A DNA stretch of 64,000 bases from an uncultured Christensenellaceae bacterium. Lineage in GTDB: Bacteria > Bacillota > Clostridia > Christensenellales > Borkfalkiaceae. The notes under the pieces were generated by a model. The model saw only the letters and a list, made by a program, of their open reading frames with translations, had not been told where the DNA came from and searched no databases. The DNA lies in NCBI GenBank assembly GCA_910587365.1, contig CAJUKJ010000007.1, positions 1-64,000 of the forward strand, read 5' to 3'. The position numbers and the translations under genes are program-made. Below, one piece after another: positions 17,700 through 27,015 of the stretch. How positions within the stretch are numbered: position 1 is the first letter of the stretch; every line of letters begins with the position of its first letter.

Positions 17700-19067
17700 A
17701 TGGATTTAAAATACACGCGGAAAAATGTTTACAAGGAAGCCGACGGCAAAGAGCTTAAAAATATTTACGACTTTGCGGAAGGTTACAAAAAATTTCTCGA
17801 TAATTCCAAGACGGAGCGCGACGCCTCGCGCGAAGCGGAAAAACTCGCCCTCGAAAACGGCTTCAAGCCTTTCAGCTTCGCCGAAAAGCTTAAAGCAGGC
17901 GATAAACGGTATTTTCTCAACAGGGACAAAAATATCTTTCTCATAAGGGTCGGCAAGGAGGACGTTTCAAAGGACGGTATACGCATAATGGTGGCGCACG
18001 TCGACTCGCCCAGACTCGATTTGAAACCCAATCCTATGTATGAGGACGCGGGACTTTGCTATCTCAAAACCCACTATTACGGCGGTATAAAAAAATACCA
18101 GTGGACCGCGCTTCCCCTTGCGTTACACGGCGTGGTAATGCTTAAAGGCGGAAAGAAGCAGGAAATTTGCGTCGGAGAAGACGAGAACGACCCTATATTC
18201 TATATAACTGACCTGCTTCCCCATCTCGCGGGAGAGCAGAGCCAGAAAACTTTGGGTAAAGCAATTGACGGCGAAAACCTTAACGCGGTAATAGGCGCGC
18301 TTCCCGCCGTCGGCGACGATGAAGAAAAGGAGTGCGTAAAAGCTGCGGTATTAAAGCTTTTAAACAAGAAGTACGGCATAACGGAAGTCGACTTCCAATG
18401 CTCGGAGCTTTGCTTTGTTCCCGCAGGCAAGGCGCGCGACGTCGGTTTTGACGGTGCCTTGATATCCGCATACGGACACGACGACAAAGTTTGCGCATAT
18501 CCCGAGATGAAAGCTATTTTCGACTGCGACTCGCCCCACACCGTGGTTGCGGTGTTTGCCGATAAAGAAGAGGTGGGAAGCGACGGAACGACGGGTATGC
18601 AGAGCAAGGTCATCTGCGACGTTATAGACACAATAGCAAACTCATTCGGGGCAAACCCCATTGAAGTAAGATATAATTCAAAATGTATTTCGGCTGACGT
18701 AACGGCGGGCTATGACCCTGCATACGCTTCCGCTTTTGAAAAACGTAATTCAACCTTTATGTCGTGCGGTGCAGCCGTTTCCAAGTACACGGGCGCACGC
18801 GGCAAGTCCTCTACAAACGACGCTTCGGCAGAGTTTATGGGCTTCATACGCGACATATTCGACGATAACGGCGTTTATTGGCAGACGGGCGAACTCGGCG
18901 CAATAGATATAGGCGGAGGCGGAACTGTTGCCAAATATATTTCTAATCTCGGTATAGACACCGTGGACGTCGGCGTTCCCGTGCTTTCTATGCACGCCCC
19001 TTACGAACTTATTTCCAAAGCCGACGTGTATTCTCTTTACAAGGCTTGCCTTGCGTTTTGCAAATAA
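17700..19067 (+). CDS. M18 family metalloaminopeptidase
   Basis: A 455-residue cytosolic, zinc-dependent aminopeptidase of family M18, which removes N-terminal acidic or hydrophobic residues from peptides. Metal-site and active-site elements visible are the MVAHVDSPRLDLKP block (His100), ADKEEVGSDGTTGM with the catalytic Glu pair near residue 283, DVTAGYDPAY near residue 340 and the C-terminal LSMHAPYELISKADV with its metal-binding histidine. Length is normal for the bacterial subgroup. A perfect promoter and AGGAGG precede it, so strong constitutive expression is expected. Confidence 0.94.
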   Translation: MDLKYTRKNVYKEADGKELKNIYDFAEGYKKFLDNSKTERDASREAEKLALENGFKPFSFAEKLKAGDKRYFLNRDKNIFLIRVGKEDVSKDGIRIMVAHVDSPRLDLKPNPMYEDAGLCYLKTHYYGGIKKYQWTALPLALHGVVMLKGGKKQEICVGEDENDPIFYITDLLPHLAGEQSQKTLGKAIDGENLNAVIGALPAVGDDEEKECVKAAVLKLLNKKYGITEVDFQCSELCFVPAGKARDVGFDGALISAYGHDDKVCAYPEMKAIFDCDSPHTVVAVFADKEEVGSDGTTGMQSKVICDVIDTIANSFGANPIEVRYNSKCISADVTAGYDPAYASAFEKRNSTFMSCGAAVSKYTGARGKSSTNDASAEFMGFIRDIFDDNGVYWQTGELGAIDIGGGGTVAKYISNLGIDTVDVGVPVLSMHAPYELISKADVYSLYKACLAFCK

Positions 19068-19084
19068 AATTTAAGCGAATAAAC

Positions 19085-19119
19085 AATCCCCCCGCCGTGC
19101 GACGCACGGCGGGGGGATT
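19085..19119 (+). terminator. Strong terminator after the aminopeptidase
   Basis: A 16-bp perfect stem, AATCCCCCCGCCGTGC with its complement, has a GAC loop and is followed by TTTTATTTTG. Confidence 0.93.
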
Positions 19120-19120
19120 T

Positions 19121-19314
19121 TTATTTTGTATTTTAACGGCGCAAGCAAAACTGCGCTTTTGCGCAGCGCACTCAATTTGTGCATACTTGCACTTTAGCGG
19201 ATTGAATGCCCGCAATTACATAATAAGTTTGCCCTTATGGTTGCGGGCAGAAAGGCATAGCCTTTCATATAACGAAATTTTTTCCTTGCAGAATAGACGA
19301 AAAAATTTGTGAAC
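19121..19314. other. Gene-free stretch with three consecutive hairpins
   Basis: No credible coding frame is seen. Three inverted repeats lie in series: CTGCGCTTTTGCGCAG (about 19151-19166), GCCCGCAA with TTGCGGGC (19208-19215 and 19241-19248, with an inner AT-rich pairing) and GAAAGGC with GCCTTTC (19250-19256 and 19260-19266). It may be the 3' region of the minus-strand gene to the right, or an intergenic repeat element. Confidence 0.45.
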
Positions 19315-20652
19315 TTATTTATTGTGCGGTATAAAGCTGTATACGTTTTTCAAAGGCTCGCGCACGAAAGCTCTATATTTTTTGCTTGCGGACTCGAACA
19401 GTACGTAAACCCTCGTGCTTGCAGCATTACTGCTTGTGTTGGGAGTAACTACACACATACCTTCCGACATTGAGGGTATGGAGTAATCGTTTATAAGCAT
19501 TTCCCCGTTGCCGTTGTCAACGTAATATACGTATAAACTATCGTCGGTATAAGGAATCGACTGGCTGCCTACCGTCTTGACCACGCCGTCGTATTCAAAG
19601 CTGAATCTTCGGTCTTCGGCGTTTTCCGCCTTACCCGAACCGTCTTTATGCAGTTCGTTATACTTTACCCTGTTTGTGTTAGCCGTAATTTTACTGTAAT
19701 CGTAGCACAACAGGTGCGAGTTTGCAAGTCCGTAGCTCTGTGAAAGAACAAGCGTACAGGTGGTGGAGTTATAGCTCGTCCTGCCTGAAAACGCTGCCCC
19801 CTGAATTTTTTCGGGAATGGAGAATATCTTCTGTATTTTAGGAACCTTGTTTTCGTCGGTAAGATTGTCGTCGCTTAAAGTAATAAGCCCGTATTTGTTT
19901 TCCGTGTTGGAAGTTACGTTGTATTCATACATAAACGCGTTGTTTTTATAGCCGTTCGGCGTCGTCAGTTTATGGTTTTCCGACGTCTTGTAATTGACGG
20001 GTCTGTAAAACTCGCCTACGTAAAGTCTGTCGTTGGAAACGGTGGTGTAGGTGGGGTCGTCGAAATAGTAACAAAACGACGCCCTGTTGTTTGCCTTGAA
20101 CGAAGAGGTAAAGGTTATAACATTATTTGTTTCTTCCCCTTCAAGTGTAAGTCCGCCCGCTTTTTCAACTATTTCCTGCGTGATGTTTTTCTTTACTTTA
20201 TTGTAAGCTTCGCTTGCCTTTGCTACGTTGACTACGCTTTCGCCCGTTATCCAAAGGGTGTAGCCGTTTGTGGCAATTCCTCCGCAGTGACCGGTAAAAT
20301 CGCTTCCGTCGGAATTTTTCAGCGTTACATATCCTACGTATCCCGTTGACGCGCCCGTGACGTAAATGCGCGAAGCGGAGCCGTCCTTCATATACGCGCT
20401 GATAAGGAAGTACTGCTGGGTTTTATCCGTCGTCTTTCCGTCGCTGTCGGTTTCCTTATAACCTGCCGTATAGGCGGTCATACCTTGCGGGACTGCACCG
20501 TCTTTAAGACCTTCAATTTCAAACTCTTTCCTGAAATTGTTTTTAAAGTCCTTATAAGTGTCGCCGACGAACCATATCATAAGAAACACGCCTATAAATA
20601 CCAATACGGTAAGTATTGCCGTCAGCGCGACTACGGTTTTTTTATTTTTCAT
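19315..20652 (-). CDS. Membrane-anchored secreted protein of unknown function
   Basis: A 445-residue protein with one N-terminal hydrophobic helix (about 7-30) and the rest outside. I do not recognise the family. The ectodomain is rich in Ser, Thr, Tyr and Asn and has recurring short beta-strand patterns (YFLISAYMKDG, RIYVTGASTGYVGYV, GHCGGIATNGYTLWITG, RLYVGEFYRPV), each with two or three hydrophobic residues before a turn. That is compatible with a beta-propeller, but this is a guess. It stands alone; the genes on both sides are separated by terminators. Confidence 0.75.
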   Translation of the reverse strand: MKNKKTVVALTAILTVLVFIGVFLMIWFVGDTYKDFKNNFRKEFEIEGLKDGAVPQGMTAYTAGYKETDSDGKTTDKTQQYFLISAYMKDGSASRIYVTGASTGYVGYVTLKNSDGSDFTGHCGGIATNGYTLWITGESVVNVAKASEAYNKVKKNITQEIVEKAGGLTLEGEETNNVITFTSSFKANNRASFCYYFDDPTYTTVSNDRLYVGEFYRPVNYKTSENHKLTTPNGYKNNAFMYEYNVTSNTENKYGLITLSDDNLTDENKVPKIQKIFSIPEKIQGAAFSGRTSYNSTTCTLVLSQSYGLANSHLLCYDYSKITANTNRVKYNELHKDGSGKAENAEDRRFSFEYDGVVKTVGSQSIPYTDDSLYVYYVDNGNGEMLINDYSIPSMSEGMCVVTPNTSSNAASTRVYVLFESASKKYRAFVREPLKNVYSFIPHNK

Positions 20653-20702
20653 AATTTTTCCTCGTAAAAATTAATTACTATAATTGTACCAAGCCGTACA
20701 AA

Positions 20703-20749
20703 AAAAAGCAAACAAAAACTATCCGTTAGGACTTTTTTGTTTGCTTTTT
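20703..20749 (-). terminator. Terminator of the RqcH operon
   Basis: A long A/T-ended hairpin (AAAAAGCAAACAAAAA paired with TTTTTTGTTTGCTTTTT) overlaps the stop of the last gene of the minus-strand run that starts at RqcH. Confidence 0.8.
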
Positions 20750-21107
20750 AACCGAATATACCCTTTATTATCAAACCGAATATAAACGTAGCCGCCGCTC
20801 CTATAAAAGCAAGCATAATGCGGAAAGCGATATCACGCTGTTTTTGCTTTGCGCATCTTTTGTACGCAAAGCCGTTTTCTTTCAGGTTTATCACGTACAT
20901 TTTTTCGCCTTTTCTTTCCGAAATAATCAAGTCGAAATAGCCGTCGCACATAAGGTCGTGTAAAATGCCGTCTATTTTTTCCGGGTTGTATTTCCGTTTT
21001 GCAGGCAGGATAGACAGAATTTCAAGCGGGGATACAAGGCACCCGTCCGTCCCGTCGCAAAGGCTGTACACTGCGGACATTACCTCGTTTTCACTCTTTG
21101 AAAGCAT
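20748..21107 (-). CDS. Small winged-helix-like protein with C-terminal membrane anchor (copy B)
   Basis: A 119-residue protein. Residues about 1-70 look like a winged-helix fold ending in a beta wing (DGYFDLIISERKGEKMYVINL). A basic linker and one transmembrane helix (about 93-117) follow. It is a divergent paralogue of the neighbour that ends 1 base upstream: same domain order and same pattern G-Y-(I/F)-D-L-(K/I) before a charged turn and M-Y-(V/C)-(I/V). Tail-anchored HTH proteins like these are common in Clostridia but their job is unknown. DNA binding has not been shown. Confidence 0.72.
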   Translation of the reverse strand: MLSKSENEVMSAVYSLCDGTDGCLVSPLEILSILPAKRKYNPEKIDGILHDLMCDGYFDLIISERKGEKMYVINLKENGFAYKRCAKQKQRDIAFRIMLAFIGAAATFIFGLIIKGIFG

Positions 21108-21108
21108 A

Positions 21109-21471
21109 TTAGATAAATGCGAATATAAGCGAAATTATTAGGCTTCCCAACGCGCTTCCCGCAAAGGCGGAGATGAACACGATATCCCATTTCCGCGTTT
21201 TTACAGGTTCGGGCGGAGGGGGTGTGGGAATAGTAACCTCTTCGGTGTACTCTTTAAGGGGTGCTACGCAGTACATATCCCCGCGCGAATATTTAAGGTC
21301 GATGTAACCGCCGCGCCTTAAAACCGTCAAAGCGCGGTCAAGTTCCTGAAAGCTTTTTTCGCTTCCTTCGGGAAAGTCCTCGTAAAATTCGTCCTCGGCA
21401 ATAATTACGTACCGCCCCGCAGGGCTTAGCTTTTGTATCTTATCCAATACCGCAACGCAAATTCTGTCCAT
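21109..21471 (-). CDS. Small winged-helix-like protein with C-terminal membrane anchor (copy A)
   Basis: A 120-residue protein. Residues about 1-75 form a probable winged helix (ALTVLRRGGYIDLKYSRGDM), then a proline-rich linker TPPPPEPV and one transmembrane helix (about 97-119). Paralogue of the gene that starts one base after it. It lies in the run downstream of RqcH on the minus strand. Function unknown. Confidence 0.72.
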   Translation of the reverse strand: MDRICVAVLDKIQKLSPAGRYVIIAEDEFYEDFPEGSEKSFQELDRALTVLRRGGYIDLKYSRGDMYCVAPLKEYTEEVTIPTPPPPEPVKTRKWDIVFISAFAGSALGSLIISLIFAFI

Positions 21472-21503
21472 TATAATTTAATAATGGCACACTTTTAAAA
21501 ATT

Positions 21504-21809
21504 TTATTCCATCGAATAAAAAACTCCGCCTACGAAAATGATTATTGCCGCCGCAAACACCGCGTAAGTAATTATTTTTATAATTTTAAGCTGCTTGAAA
21601 TCGTTTTTTCGCTTCTGCACGTTTTCAAACGTGAGTGCGGCAAGCGTAAGAATTAACGAAGTTATCAGCGAATAAATTCCCATTACGGTAAACGAAAGCC
21701 CTAAAAACAATGCGCCCGCGGCAGTGAGCGCGACTGCGATAAATGCGTACATTTTGCCCGTATATTTTTTGTCGTTAACTTGTTTATTTGTTTCATTATT
21801 ATTGTTCAT
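21504..21809 (-). CDS. Small membrane protein, three to four helices
   Basis: A 101-residue protein from the ATG at 21809. The frame is open further upstream, but the first 35 codons would lie inside RqcH and lack hydrophobic or conserved character. AGGT at about 21817 precedes the ATG, and the start overlaps the last 11 bases of rqcH, typical of translational coupling. A hydrophilic N-terminus (MNNNNETNKQ) precedes two hydrophobic segments (about 19-58) and a C-terminal one (about 75-97). Family and function not recognised. Confidence 0.68.
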   Translation of the reverse strand: MNNNNETNKQVNDKKYTGKMYAFIAVALTAAGALFLGLSFTVMGIYSLITSLILTLAALTFENVQKRKNDFKQLKIIKIITYAVFAAAIIIFVGGVFYSME

Positions 21810-23472
21810 CGTTGTTACCTGTAATTTCTGTATGGCTTTTCGGGTCTGCCAGAATTGTTTTGTAATCGGTGTAAATGACGAAGCCCGCATTGGATTTGGG
21901 CGGTTTTTTAACAAACTTCTTTTTTGTATAGTCTACGGGGATTTTACTTCCGTGTTTTCCGTCGGAATAATAAGCGCATATTTCAGCCGCAGTCTGCAAA
22001 ACCCCGTCGGGTACTTCCCGTCCGCCGCACAAAATCCCAACGTGGGAGGAGTGGTATTTTTGGGTATGCAACCAAATATCTTCGGGCGAAAGCCCCTTTG
22101 TAAGTCTTTCGTTCTGTAAATTATTTCTGCCCGCAATAATTTTAAATCCGTCATAAACGTATGTGCGGTAAGGTGTAGGCGTCGCTTTCTTCTTGCGCGA
22201 CGTCGCGCGTCTTAAAATTTCAAGTCCGATAAGCTCTTCTTCGGTTTCTTCAAGGTCGCATATCTGTTCGGCGGAGCATATGTTCGTATGAATACTTTTA
22301 AGGTAGTCAAGCTTGCTTTCGGCTTCTTCAAGCTGTCCGCAGGCGGCAGTCTGCGTTCTTTTCAGCTTCGCGTACTTTTTGTAATATTTTTGCGCGTTCT
22401 GCGACGGGGTAAGGGTACGGTCGAGTTCGATTTTTATTTTTCCGCATTCGGGGTCGTAATAGTTTACCGCCTCGAAGTCCGTCATACCGCGTTCAAGTGC
22501 GTATATATTGGCTGTAACCAATTCGCCTTTTAGCTTTATATCCTCGGCACCGCGACATTCTTCAAGCTTTGCATTTATCGAAGAAAGTCTTTTTTCAATC
22601 TTTTTTATTGCCGAAGCAAGCGCGCTTTCAAGCTGTCTTTTCTTTTCGTCGAAAGTGCGTTTTTTATAAACATAGGAGTAGTATTCGCATTGCGCCTGCA
22701 AAATGCCTGAATATTCTTTTCGCCCTTCCATAACCGAACGCACCCTGAAATCGTTGGGTTTTCCGTCAATGCAGGTTACACAGGGTTTTGCCGGGATATT
22801 GAAAATGTAATCGTAAATATTCTGCGCCGTTATGTCATCCCCGTAAAGCATAACCATTTCAAGCGCAGTGGCGTAGGCGACGCCCTTTATCTTTTCGCAA
22901 ATGAATTTCGCCTTATCGCCCGTAGCGTATTTCATAACTTCTTCAAGCCCGCTTAAATCATACGGCGCAACCTTGTCCTGCGGTTCGGGAGGAGTGTATT
23001 TTACCCCGCCGAACAAAACCCGTCTGGTATTCTCGCCAATAGAAGTGGTTTTCAGCGCACCGACGATAATTCCGTTTTCGGTTAATATCGCGTTCGAGTA
23101 CTTACCCATAATTTCAAAGTAAAGCCGCATTACCGACGATGAAAAGTCGGACGTGCATTTCAAATCGAAGTAAATTATCCTCTCGAAGTCAGGTTGCACT
23201 ATATCCAGAATTTCCGCATTCTGCAAATGCTTTCTCAACAGCATACAAAAATTAGGTGCGGAAAGGGGGACGGGCTTGTCGTCGTTCGATAAACTCAGTC
23301 TTGAAGATTGCGCCGAAAGGCACGCGTCAAGTTTAATATTGCTTTTGCCGGTGTATATAATAAACGTAAGCTCGTCGCGCGAGGGCTGTATAATGCGCGA
23401 TATTTTACCGCCGCATAAAAGCTCTTTAAGTTCTTTAGCTACGTATTTAATTGTAAATGCGTCTTGCGGCAT
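21799..23472 (-). CDS. rqcH: NFACT-family ribosome quality control protein RqcH
   Basis: RqcH binds stalled 50S subunits holding peptidyl-tRNA and adds C-terminal alanine tails that mark the chain for proteolysis. The 557-residue protein has an NFACT-N domain (about 1-260), a long coiled coil (about 265-410) and an NFACT-R domain with DIWLHTQKYHSSHV near residue 453. GGAGG (23480-23484) lies 7 bases before the ATG at 23472 but only 1 base from the ATG at 23478, so the former is chosen. Context is apt: ClpP, ClpX and Lon lie close by. Older names are FbpA or fibronectin-binding protein. Confidence 0.9.
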   Translation of the reverse strand: MPQDAFTIKYVAKELKELLCGGKISRIIQPSRDELTFIIYTGKSNIKLDACLSAQSSRLSLSNDDKPVPLSAPNFCMLLRKHLQNAEILDIVQPDFERIIYFDLKCTSDFSSSVMRLYFEIMGKYSNAILTENGIIVGALKTTSIGENTRRVLFGGVKYTPPEPQDKVAPYDLSGLEEVMKYATGDKAKFICEKIKGVAYATALEMVMLYGDDITAQNIYDYIFNIPAKPCVTCIDGKPNDFRVRSVMEGRKEYSGILQAQCEYYSYVYKKRTFDEKKRQLESALASAIKKIEKRLSSINAKLEECRGAEDIKLKGELVTANIYALERGMTDFEAVNYYDPECGKIKIELDRTLTPSQNAQKYYKKYAKLKRTQTAACGQLEEAESKLDYLKSIHTNICSAEQICDLEETEEELIGLEILRRATSRKKKATPTPYRTYVYDGFKIIAGRNNLQNERLTKGLSPEDIWLHTQKYHSSHVGILCGGREVPDGVLQTAAEICAYYSDGKHGSKIPVDYTKKKFVKKPPKSNAGFVIYTDYKTILADPKSHTEITGNNDEQ

Positions 23473-23639
23473 AAGCATTCCTCCGCGTCCTGTTTGCGTC
23501 TTGACAGTCAGTCAAACCTGCTTGTTCCTATTATAAGTTAAATTTTACCAAAAGTAAATGCAAAATGCTTTTCAAAACAAAAGTATTGTGTTAAAATATT
23601 ATCCAAATAAAAACTAAAAATACTTTCAGGAGATTAATA

Positions 23640-24935
23640 ATGAAGTACACTCAGGCAGTCGGCGAAAAAAGCACGGTTAAGCTTTCTATCGCATTTTCAG
23701 AAGAAGAATGGCAGGACGCATTAAATAAGTCCTATGCAAAAATCAGGGGCAAATATTCCGTTCCCGGTTTCAGAAAGGGCAAGGTTCCCAGACCCGTGCT
23801 TGAAAACTATTACGGTAAAGGCGTTTTATACGAAGAGGCGTTCAACCATCTCTATTCTACCCATTATCCCGAAATCCTCGGTAAGGAAAAGGATAATTTC
23901 ACGGCTGTGGGCGAGCCTTCGCTTGAAGTCGAAGATATGACCGATGGAAACGGCGTGGTTCTTGCCGCAGTCGTACCCGTTAAACCCGAAGTGACTATCG
24001 AAGCTTATACAGGTTTAAAAATCAAAAAGTTTGAATATAATGTATCCGATGAGGACGTTGACAAGGAAGTCAATAAAATACTCGAAAGCTCGGCTGAGGA
24101 CGTTGAGGTTACGGACAGAGCCTGCAAATTAGGCGATAAAGTCAATATCGACTTTTCGGGCAGCGTTGACGGCGTTAAGTTCCCCGGCGGTACTGCGGAC
24201 GGTTACGACCTCGTACTTGGCAGCGGTTCGTTTATTCCCGGCTTTGAAGACGCTGTCGTCGGTATGAAGCTTAATGAAAACAGGGATATAAACGTGAAGT
24301 TCCCCGAAGATTATCAGGCTGAAAATCTCCGTGCGAAGGATGCGGTGTTCAATATCACGCTTAACAAGATAACCGAAAAGAAGCTTCCCGAATTAACCGA
24401 CGAATTTGTGAAAAAGCACGCAGGCGTAGACACTGTCGAAGAGTATAGGAATAAAGCCCGCACCCGTCTTGAAAAGAGCGCGGAAAATAAGAGCAGGGAC
24501 GAAACCGAAAATAGCATAATTTCCGAAATTTGCAAGCACGCAAAGGCGGAAATTCCCGATGCGATGATTGAAAACGAAATCGACAGAATGGTTCAGGATT
24601 TCAGCTACCGTCTTATGTATCAGGGACTTAAACTTGAAGATTATCTCAAATATATGCACCTTTCAATGGAGGACTTCCGTTCGCAGTTCAAAGCACAGGC
24701 ACAGCCCAGAGTTATGAGCCAGCTTGTAATCGACAAGATTATCAAGTCGGAAAATATCAAGGTCGAAGACGGCGAGCTTGACGCTAAGATTGAAGAACAG
24801 GCAAAATCCGTTGAAAAGACGGCTGAAGAATATAAGAAGACTATGGACCCCAGGCAGGTTGAATATATCACAAGCGATATAATAATCACTAAATTATTCG
24901 ACTTTTTGAAAGCAAATAACGAATTAACCGACTAA
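23640..24935 (+). CDS. tig: Trigger factor
   Basis: A ribosome-bound chaperone and peptidyl-prolyl isomerase. The 431 residues have the three usual parts: ribosome-binding N domain with the signature-like GFRKGKVPRPVLE (about 40-52), an FKBP-type isomerase domain (about 155-245, GDKVNIDFSGSVDGVKFPGG), and a helical substrate-cradle domain to the end. A TAAAAT box at 23592-23597 and AGGAG at about 23628 precede the ATG. It heads the tig-clpP-clpX-lon-engB run, a common arrangement in Clostridia. Confidence 0.95.
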   Translation: MKYTQAVGEKSTVKLSIAFSEEEWQDALNKSYAKIRGKYSVPGFRKGKVPRPVLENYYGKGVLYEEAFNHLYSTHYPEILGKEKDNFTAVGEPSLEVEDMTDGNGVVLAAVVPVKPEVTIEAYTGLKIKKFEYNVSDEDVDKEVNKILESSAEDVEVTDRACKLGDKVNIDFSGSVDGVKFPGGTADGYDLVLGSGSFIPGFEDAVVGMKLNENRDINVKFPEDYQAENLRAKDAVFNITLNKITEKKLPELTDEFVKKHAGVDTVEEYRNKARTRLEKSAENKSRDETENSIISEICKHAKAEIPDAMIENEIDRMVQDFSYRLMYQGLKLEDYLKYMHLSMEDFRSQFKAQAQPRVMSQLVIDKIIKSENIKVEDGELDAKIEEQAKSVEKTAEEYKKTMDPRQVEYITSDIIITKLFDFLKANNELTD

Positions 24936-24990
24936 ACAAAATATTTTGCTACCGCTTTAATTAAAACAAAAACGGGATAAAGGAGTAATT

Positions 24991-25572
24991 ATGGCATTAG
25001 TTCCTTACATCGTCGAACAGACTTCCAGAGGGGAGCGTTCATACGATATTTACAGCAGACTTTTAGAGGACAGAATTATATTTTTAAGCGGAGAGATTGA
25101 CGACGCGGTTGCAAACACCGTCGTTGCCCAGCTTATCTATCTTGAAGCAAAAGACCCCCAGAAGGATATTTCACTTTATATAAACAGCCCCGGCGGCTCG
25201 GTTTCCGCGGGACTTGCGATTTACGATACGATGAATTATATCAAATGCGACGTTTCCACAATCTGTATAGGTATGGCGGCGTCGATGGGCGCGTTCCTGC
25301 TTTCAAGCGGCGCAAAGGGTAAAAGGTTTGCCCTTCCCAACAGCGAAATTATGATTCATCAGCCCTTAGGCGGCGCGCAGGGTCAGGCAAGCGATATTAA
25401 AATAGCTGCGGAGCATATTCTCCGCACCAAACAGAAATTAAACGAAATCCTTGCCCAAAATTCGGGCAAGCCGCTTTCCGTTATCGAGCGCGACACCGAC
25501 AGGGATAATTACTTGTCGGCTAACGAGGCGAAGGAGTACGGTTTAATCGACAAGGTATTCTACAAGCGTTAA
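24991..25572 (+). CDS. clpP: ATP-dependent Clp protease proteolytic subunit
   Basis: A 193-residue serine peptidase that forms the double-heptamer chamber used by ClpX. The catalytic triad is Ser98 (AASMGAFLL), His123 (MIHQPLGG) and Asp170 (RDTDRD). The start residues [15 protein letters not shown] match the family; a short propeptide is absent or minimal. AAGGAG lies just upstream. ClpX follows after about 150 bases. Confidence 0.96.
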   Translation: MALVPYIVEQTSRGERSYDIYSRLLEDRIIFLSGEIDDAVANTVVAQLIYLEAKDPQKDISLYINSPGGSVSAGLAIYDTMNYIKCDVSTICIGMAASMGAFLLSSGAKGKRFALPNSEIMIHQPLGGAQGQASDIKIAAEHILRTKQKLNEILAQNSGKPLSVIERDTDRDNYLSANEAKEYGLIDKVFYKR

Positions 25573-25676
25573 AAATATAAATTCAATTCATTAATAATTA
25601 ATATTAACGCCGGGTAAACGCAAAGTGCGGTAAATTTCCGCCGCTTAGCGTTTCTACGGCAAAAGTAACCTCGTAG

Positions 25677-25703
25677 CAAATATTTTGCTGTGCAAAATAT
25701 TTG
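25677..25703 (+). promoter_or_regulatory. Perfect hairpin in the clpX leader
   Basis: CAAATATTTTGC, loop TGT, GCAAAATATTTG: a 12-bp perfect stem ends 4 bases before the AAAGGAG of clpX. It lacks a following T run, so it is not an ordinary terminator; control of clpX translation or mRNA stability is possible. Confidence 0.5.
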
Positions 25704-25719
25704 GGCGAAAGGAGAAGTT

Positions 25720-26946
25720 TTGAAAGAAAAAAGATTTTGTTCGTTTTGCGGAAAATCAGAAGATAAAGTCCACCGTTTAATCAGCGGACAGGACGGCGCG
25801 TGCATCTGCGACGAGTGCGTTACTATTTGCGGCGATATGGTAAAGGAGTTAGAGGTAACGGGACTTGAACCCGTTCCCCTTAAAAAACCTTCCGAAATAA
25901 AGGACGAGTTGGATAAATACATCGTGGGACAGGACGAAGCGAAAAAGGTTTTATCCGTTGCGGTGTATAACCACTATAAGCGCATAAACCATATGCCCGA
26001 CAAAAAGTCCGACGACAGCGAAGTGGAAATAGAAAAAAGCAACATTCTGCTGTTGGGCCCCACGGGCTGCGGAAAAACTTTGCTTGCGCGCACGCTTGCA
26101 AGAATACTCAACGTGCCGTTCGCATCTTCGGACGCAACCACGCTTACGGAAGCGGGCTATGTCGGAGAAGACGTTGAAAATATTCTTTTAAAGCTTATCC
26201 AAAACGCCGACTACGATATCGAAAAGGCGCAGCGCGGTATCATATATATAGACGAAATCGATAAAATCGCAAGAAAGAGCGAAAACGTATCGATTACCCG
26301 CGACGTATCGGGCGAAGGCGTGCAGCAGGCACTGTTGAAAATAATTGAAAGCACGGTTGCTAACGTCCCCCCGCAGGGCGGCAGAAAGCACCCGCAGCAG
26401 GAGTGCCTGAGGATAGATACGACTAATATTCTGTTTATCTGCGGCGGCGCGTTTGTGGGACTTGATAAAATAGTGCAGAAGCGCAAGGACAATACCTCGC
26501 TCGGCTTCGGCGGAAGCGTTAAGGATAATGAAGAAAACGCCTACGAAATGCTTGAAGACGTCAAACCTCAGGATTTGACAAGCTTCGGACTCATTCCCGA
26601 ATTTGTCGGGCGTGTTCCAATCGTAGTAAGTCTGCATCCGTTAAACGAGGACGCTTTGGTCAACATTCTGACCCGACCCAAAAACGCGATAATCAAGCAA
26701 TACCAGAAGCTTATCGCCATGGACGGAGTCAAGCTGACGGTAGAGGACGGCGCGGTACGCGAAATCGCAAACACGGCAATTCGTTTAAAGACGGGTGCAA
26801 GGGGACTGAGGACTATCATTGAAAGCTTTATGACTTCGGTAATGTATAAGCTCCCCTCGGAAAAGGACGTTGAAGAAGTTATCGTTACCAAAGAGTGCGT
26901 TACCGACAAGGCGGAGCCTAAACTCGTCTATAAAAAAACGGCATAA
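25720..26946 (+). CDS. clpX: ATP-dependent Clp protease ATPase subunit ClpX
   Basis: The unfoldase that recognises tagged proteins and feeds them to ClpP. The 408 residues begin with a zinc-binding domain (Cys7, Cys10, Cys30, Cys33 in CSFCGK and CICDEC). An AAA+ domain follows with Walker A GPTGCGKT, Walker [11 protein letters not shown] and the pore loop GYVGED. AAAGGAG (25708-25714) selects the TTG at 25720 as start; an in-frame GTG at 25690 lies inside the leader hairpin and has no ribosome site. Confidence 0.95.
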   Translation: MKEKRFCSFCGKSEDKVHRLISGQDGACICDECVTICGDMVKELEVTGLEPVPLKKPSEIKDELDKYIVGQDEAKKVLSVAVYNHYKRINHMPDKKSDDSEVEIEKSNILLLGPTGCGKTLLARTLARILNVPFASSDATTLTEAGYVGEDVENILLKLIQNADYDIEKAQRGIIYIDEIDKIARKSENVSITRDVSGEGVQQALLKIIESTVANVPPQGGRKHPQQECLRIDTTNILFICGGAFVGLDKIVQKRKDNTSLGFGGSVKDNEENAYEMLEDVKPQDLTSFGLIPEFVGRVPIVVSLHPLNEDALVNILTRPKNAIIKQYQKLIAMDGVKLTVEDGAVREIANTAIRLKTGARGLRTIIESFMTSVMYKLPSEKDVEEVIVTKECVTDKAEPKLVYKKTA

Positions 26947-26958
26947 AAATAAAAAATG

Positions 26959-26995
26959 ATGCGCCGAATTTGCTTTTAGGGCAGATTTGGCGCAT
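26959..26995 (+). other. Hairpin between clpX and lon
   Basis: ATGCGCCGAATTTGC pairs with GCAGATTTGGCGCAT through 15 positions including two G-U pairs. No T run follows, so processing or partial attenuation is more likely than termination. Confidence 0.45.
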
Positions 26996-27015
26996 ACTGT
27001 TAAATTGGAGTTTTT

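Noticed and set aside
25690..25719. GTG at 25690 as the start of clpX
   Set aside because: It lies in the loop of a perfect hairpin without a ribosome site, whereas TTG at 25720 has AAAGGAG at correct spacing and gives the normal N-terminus.
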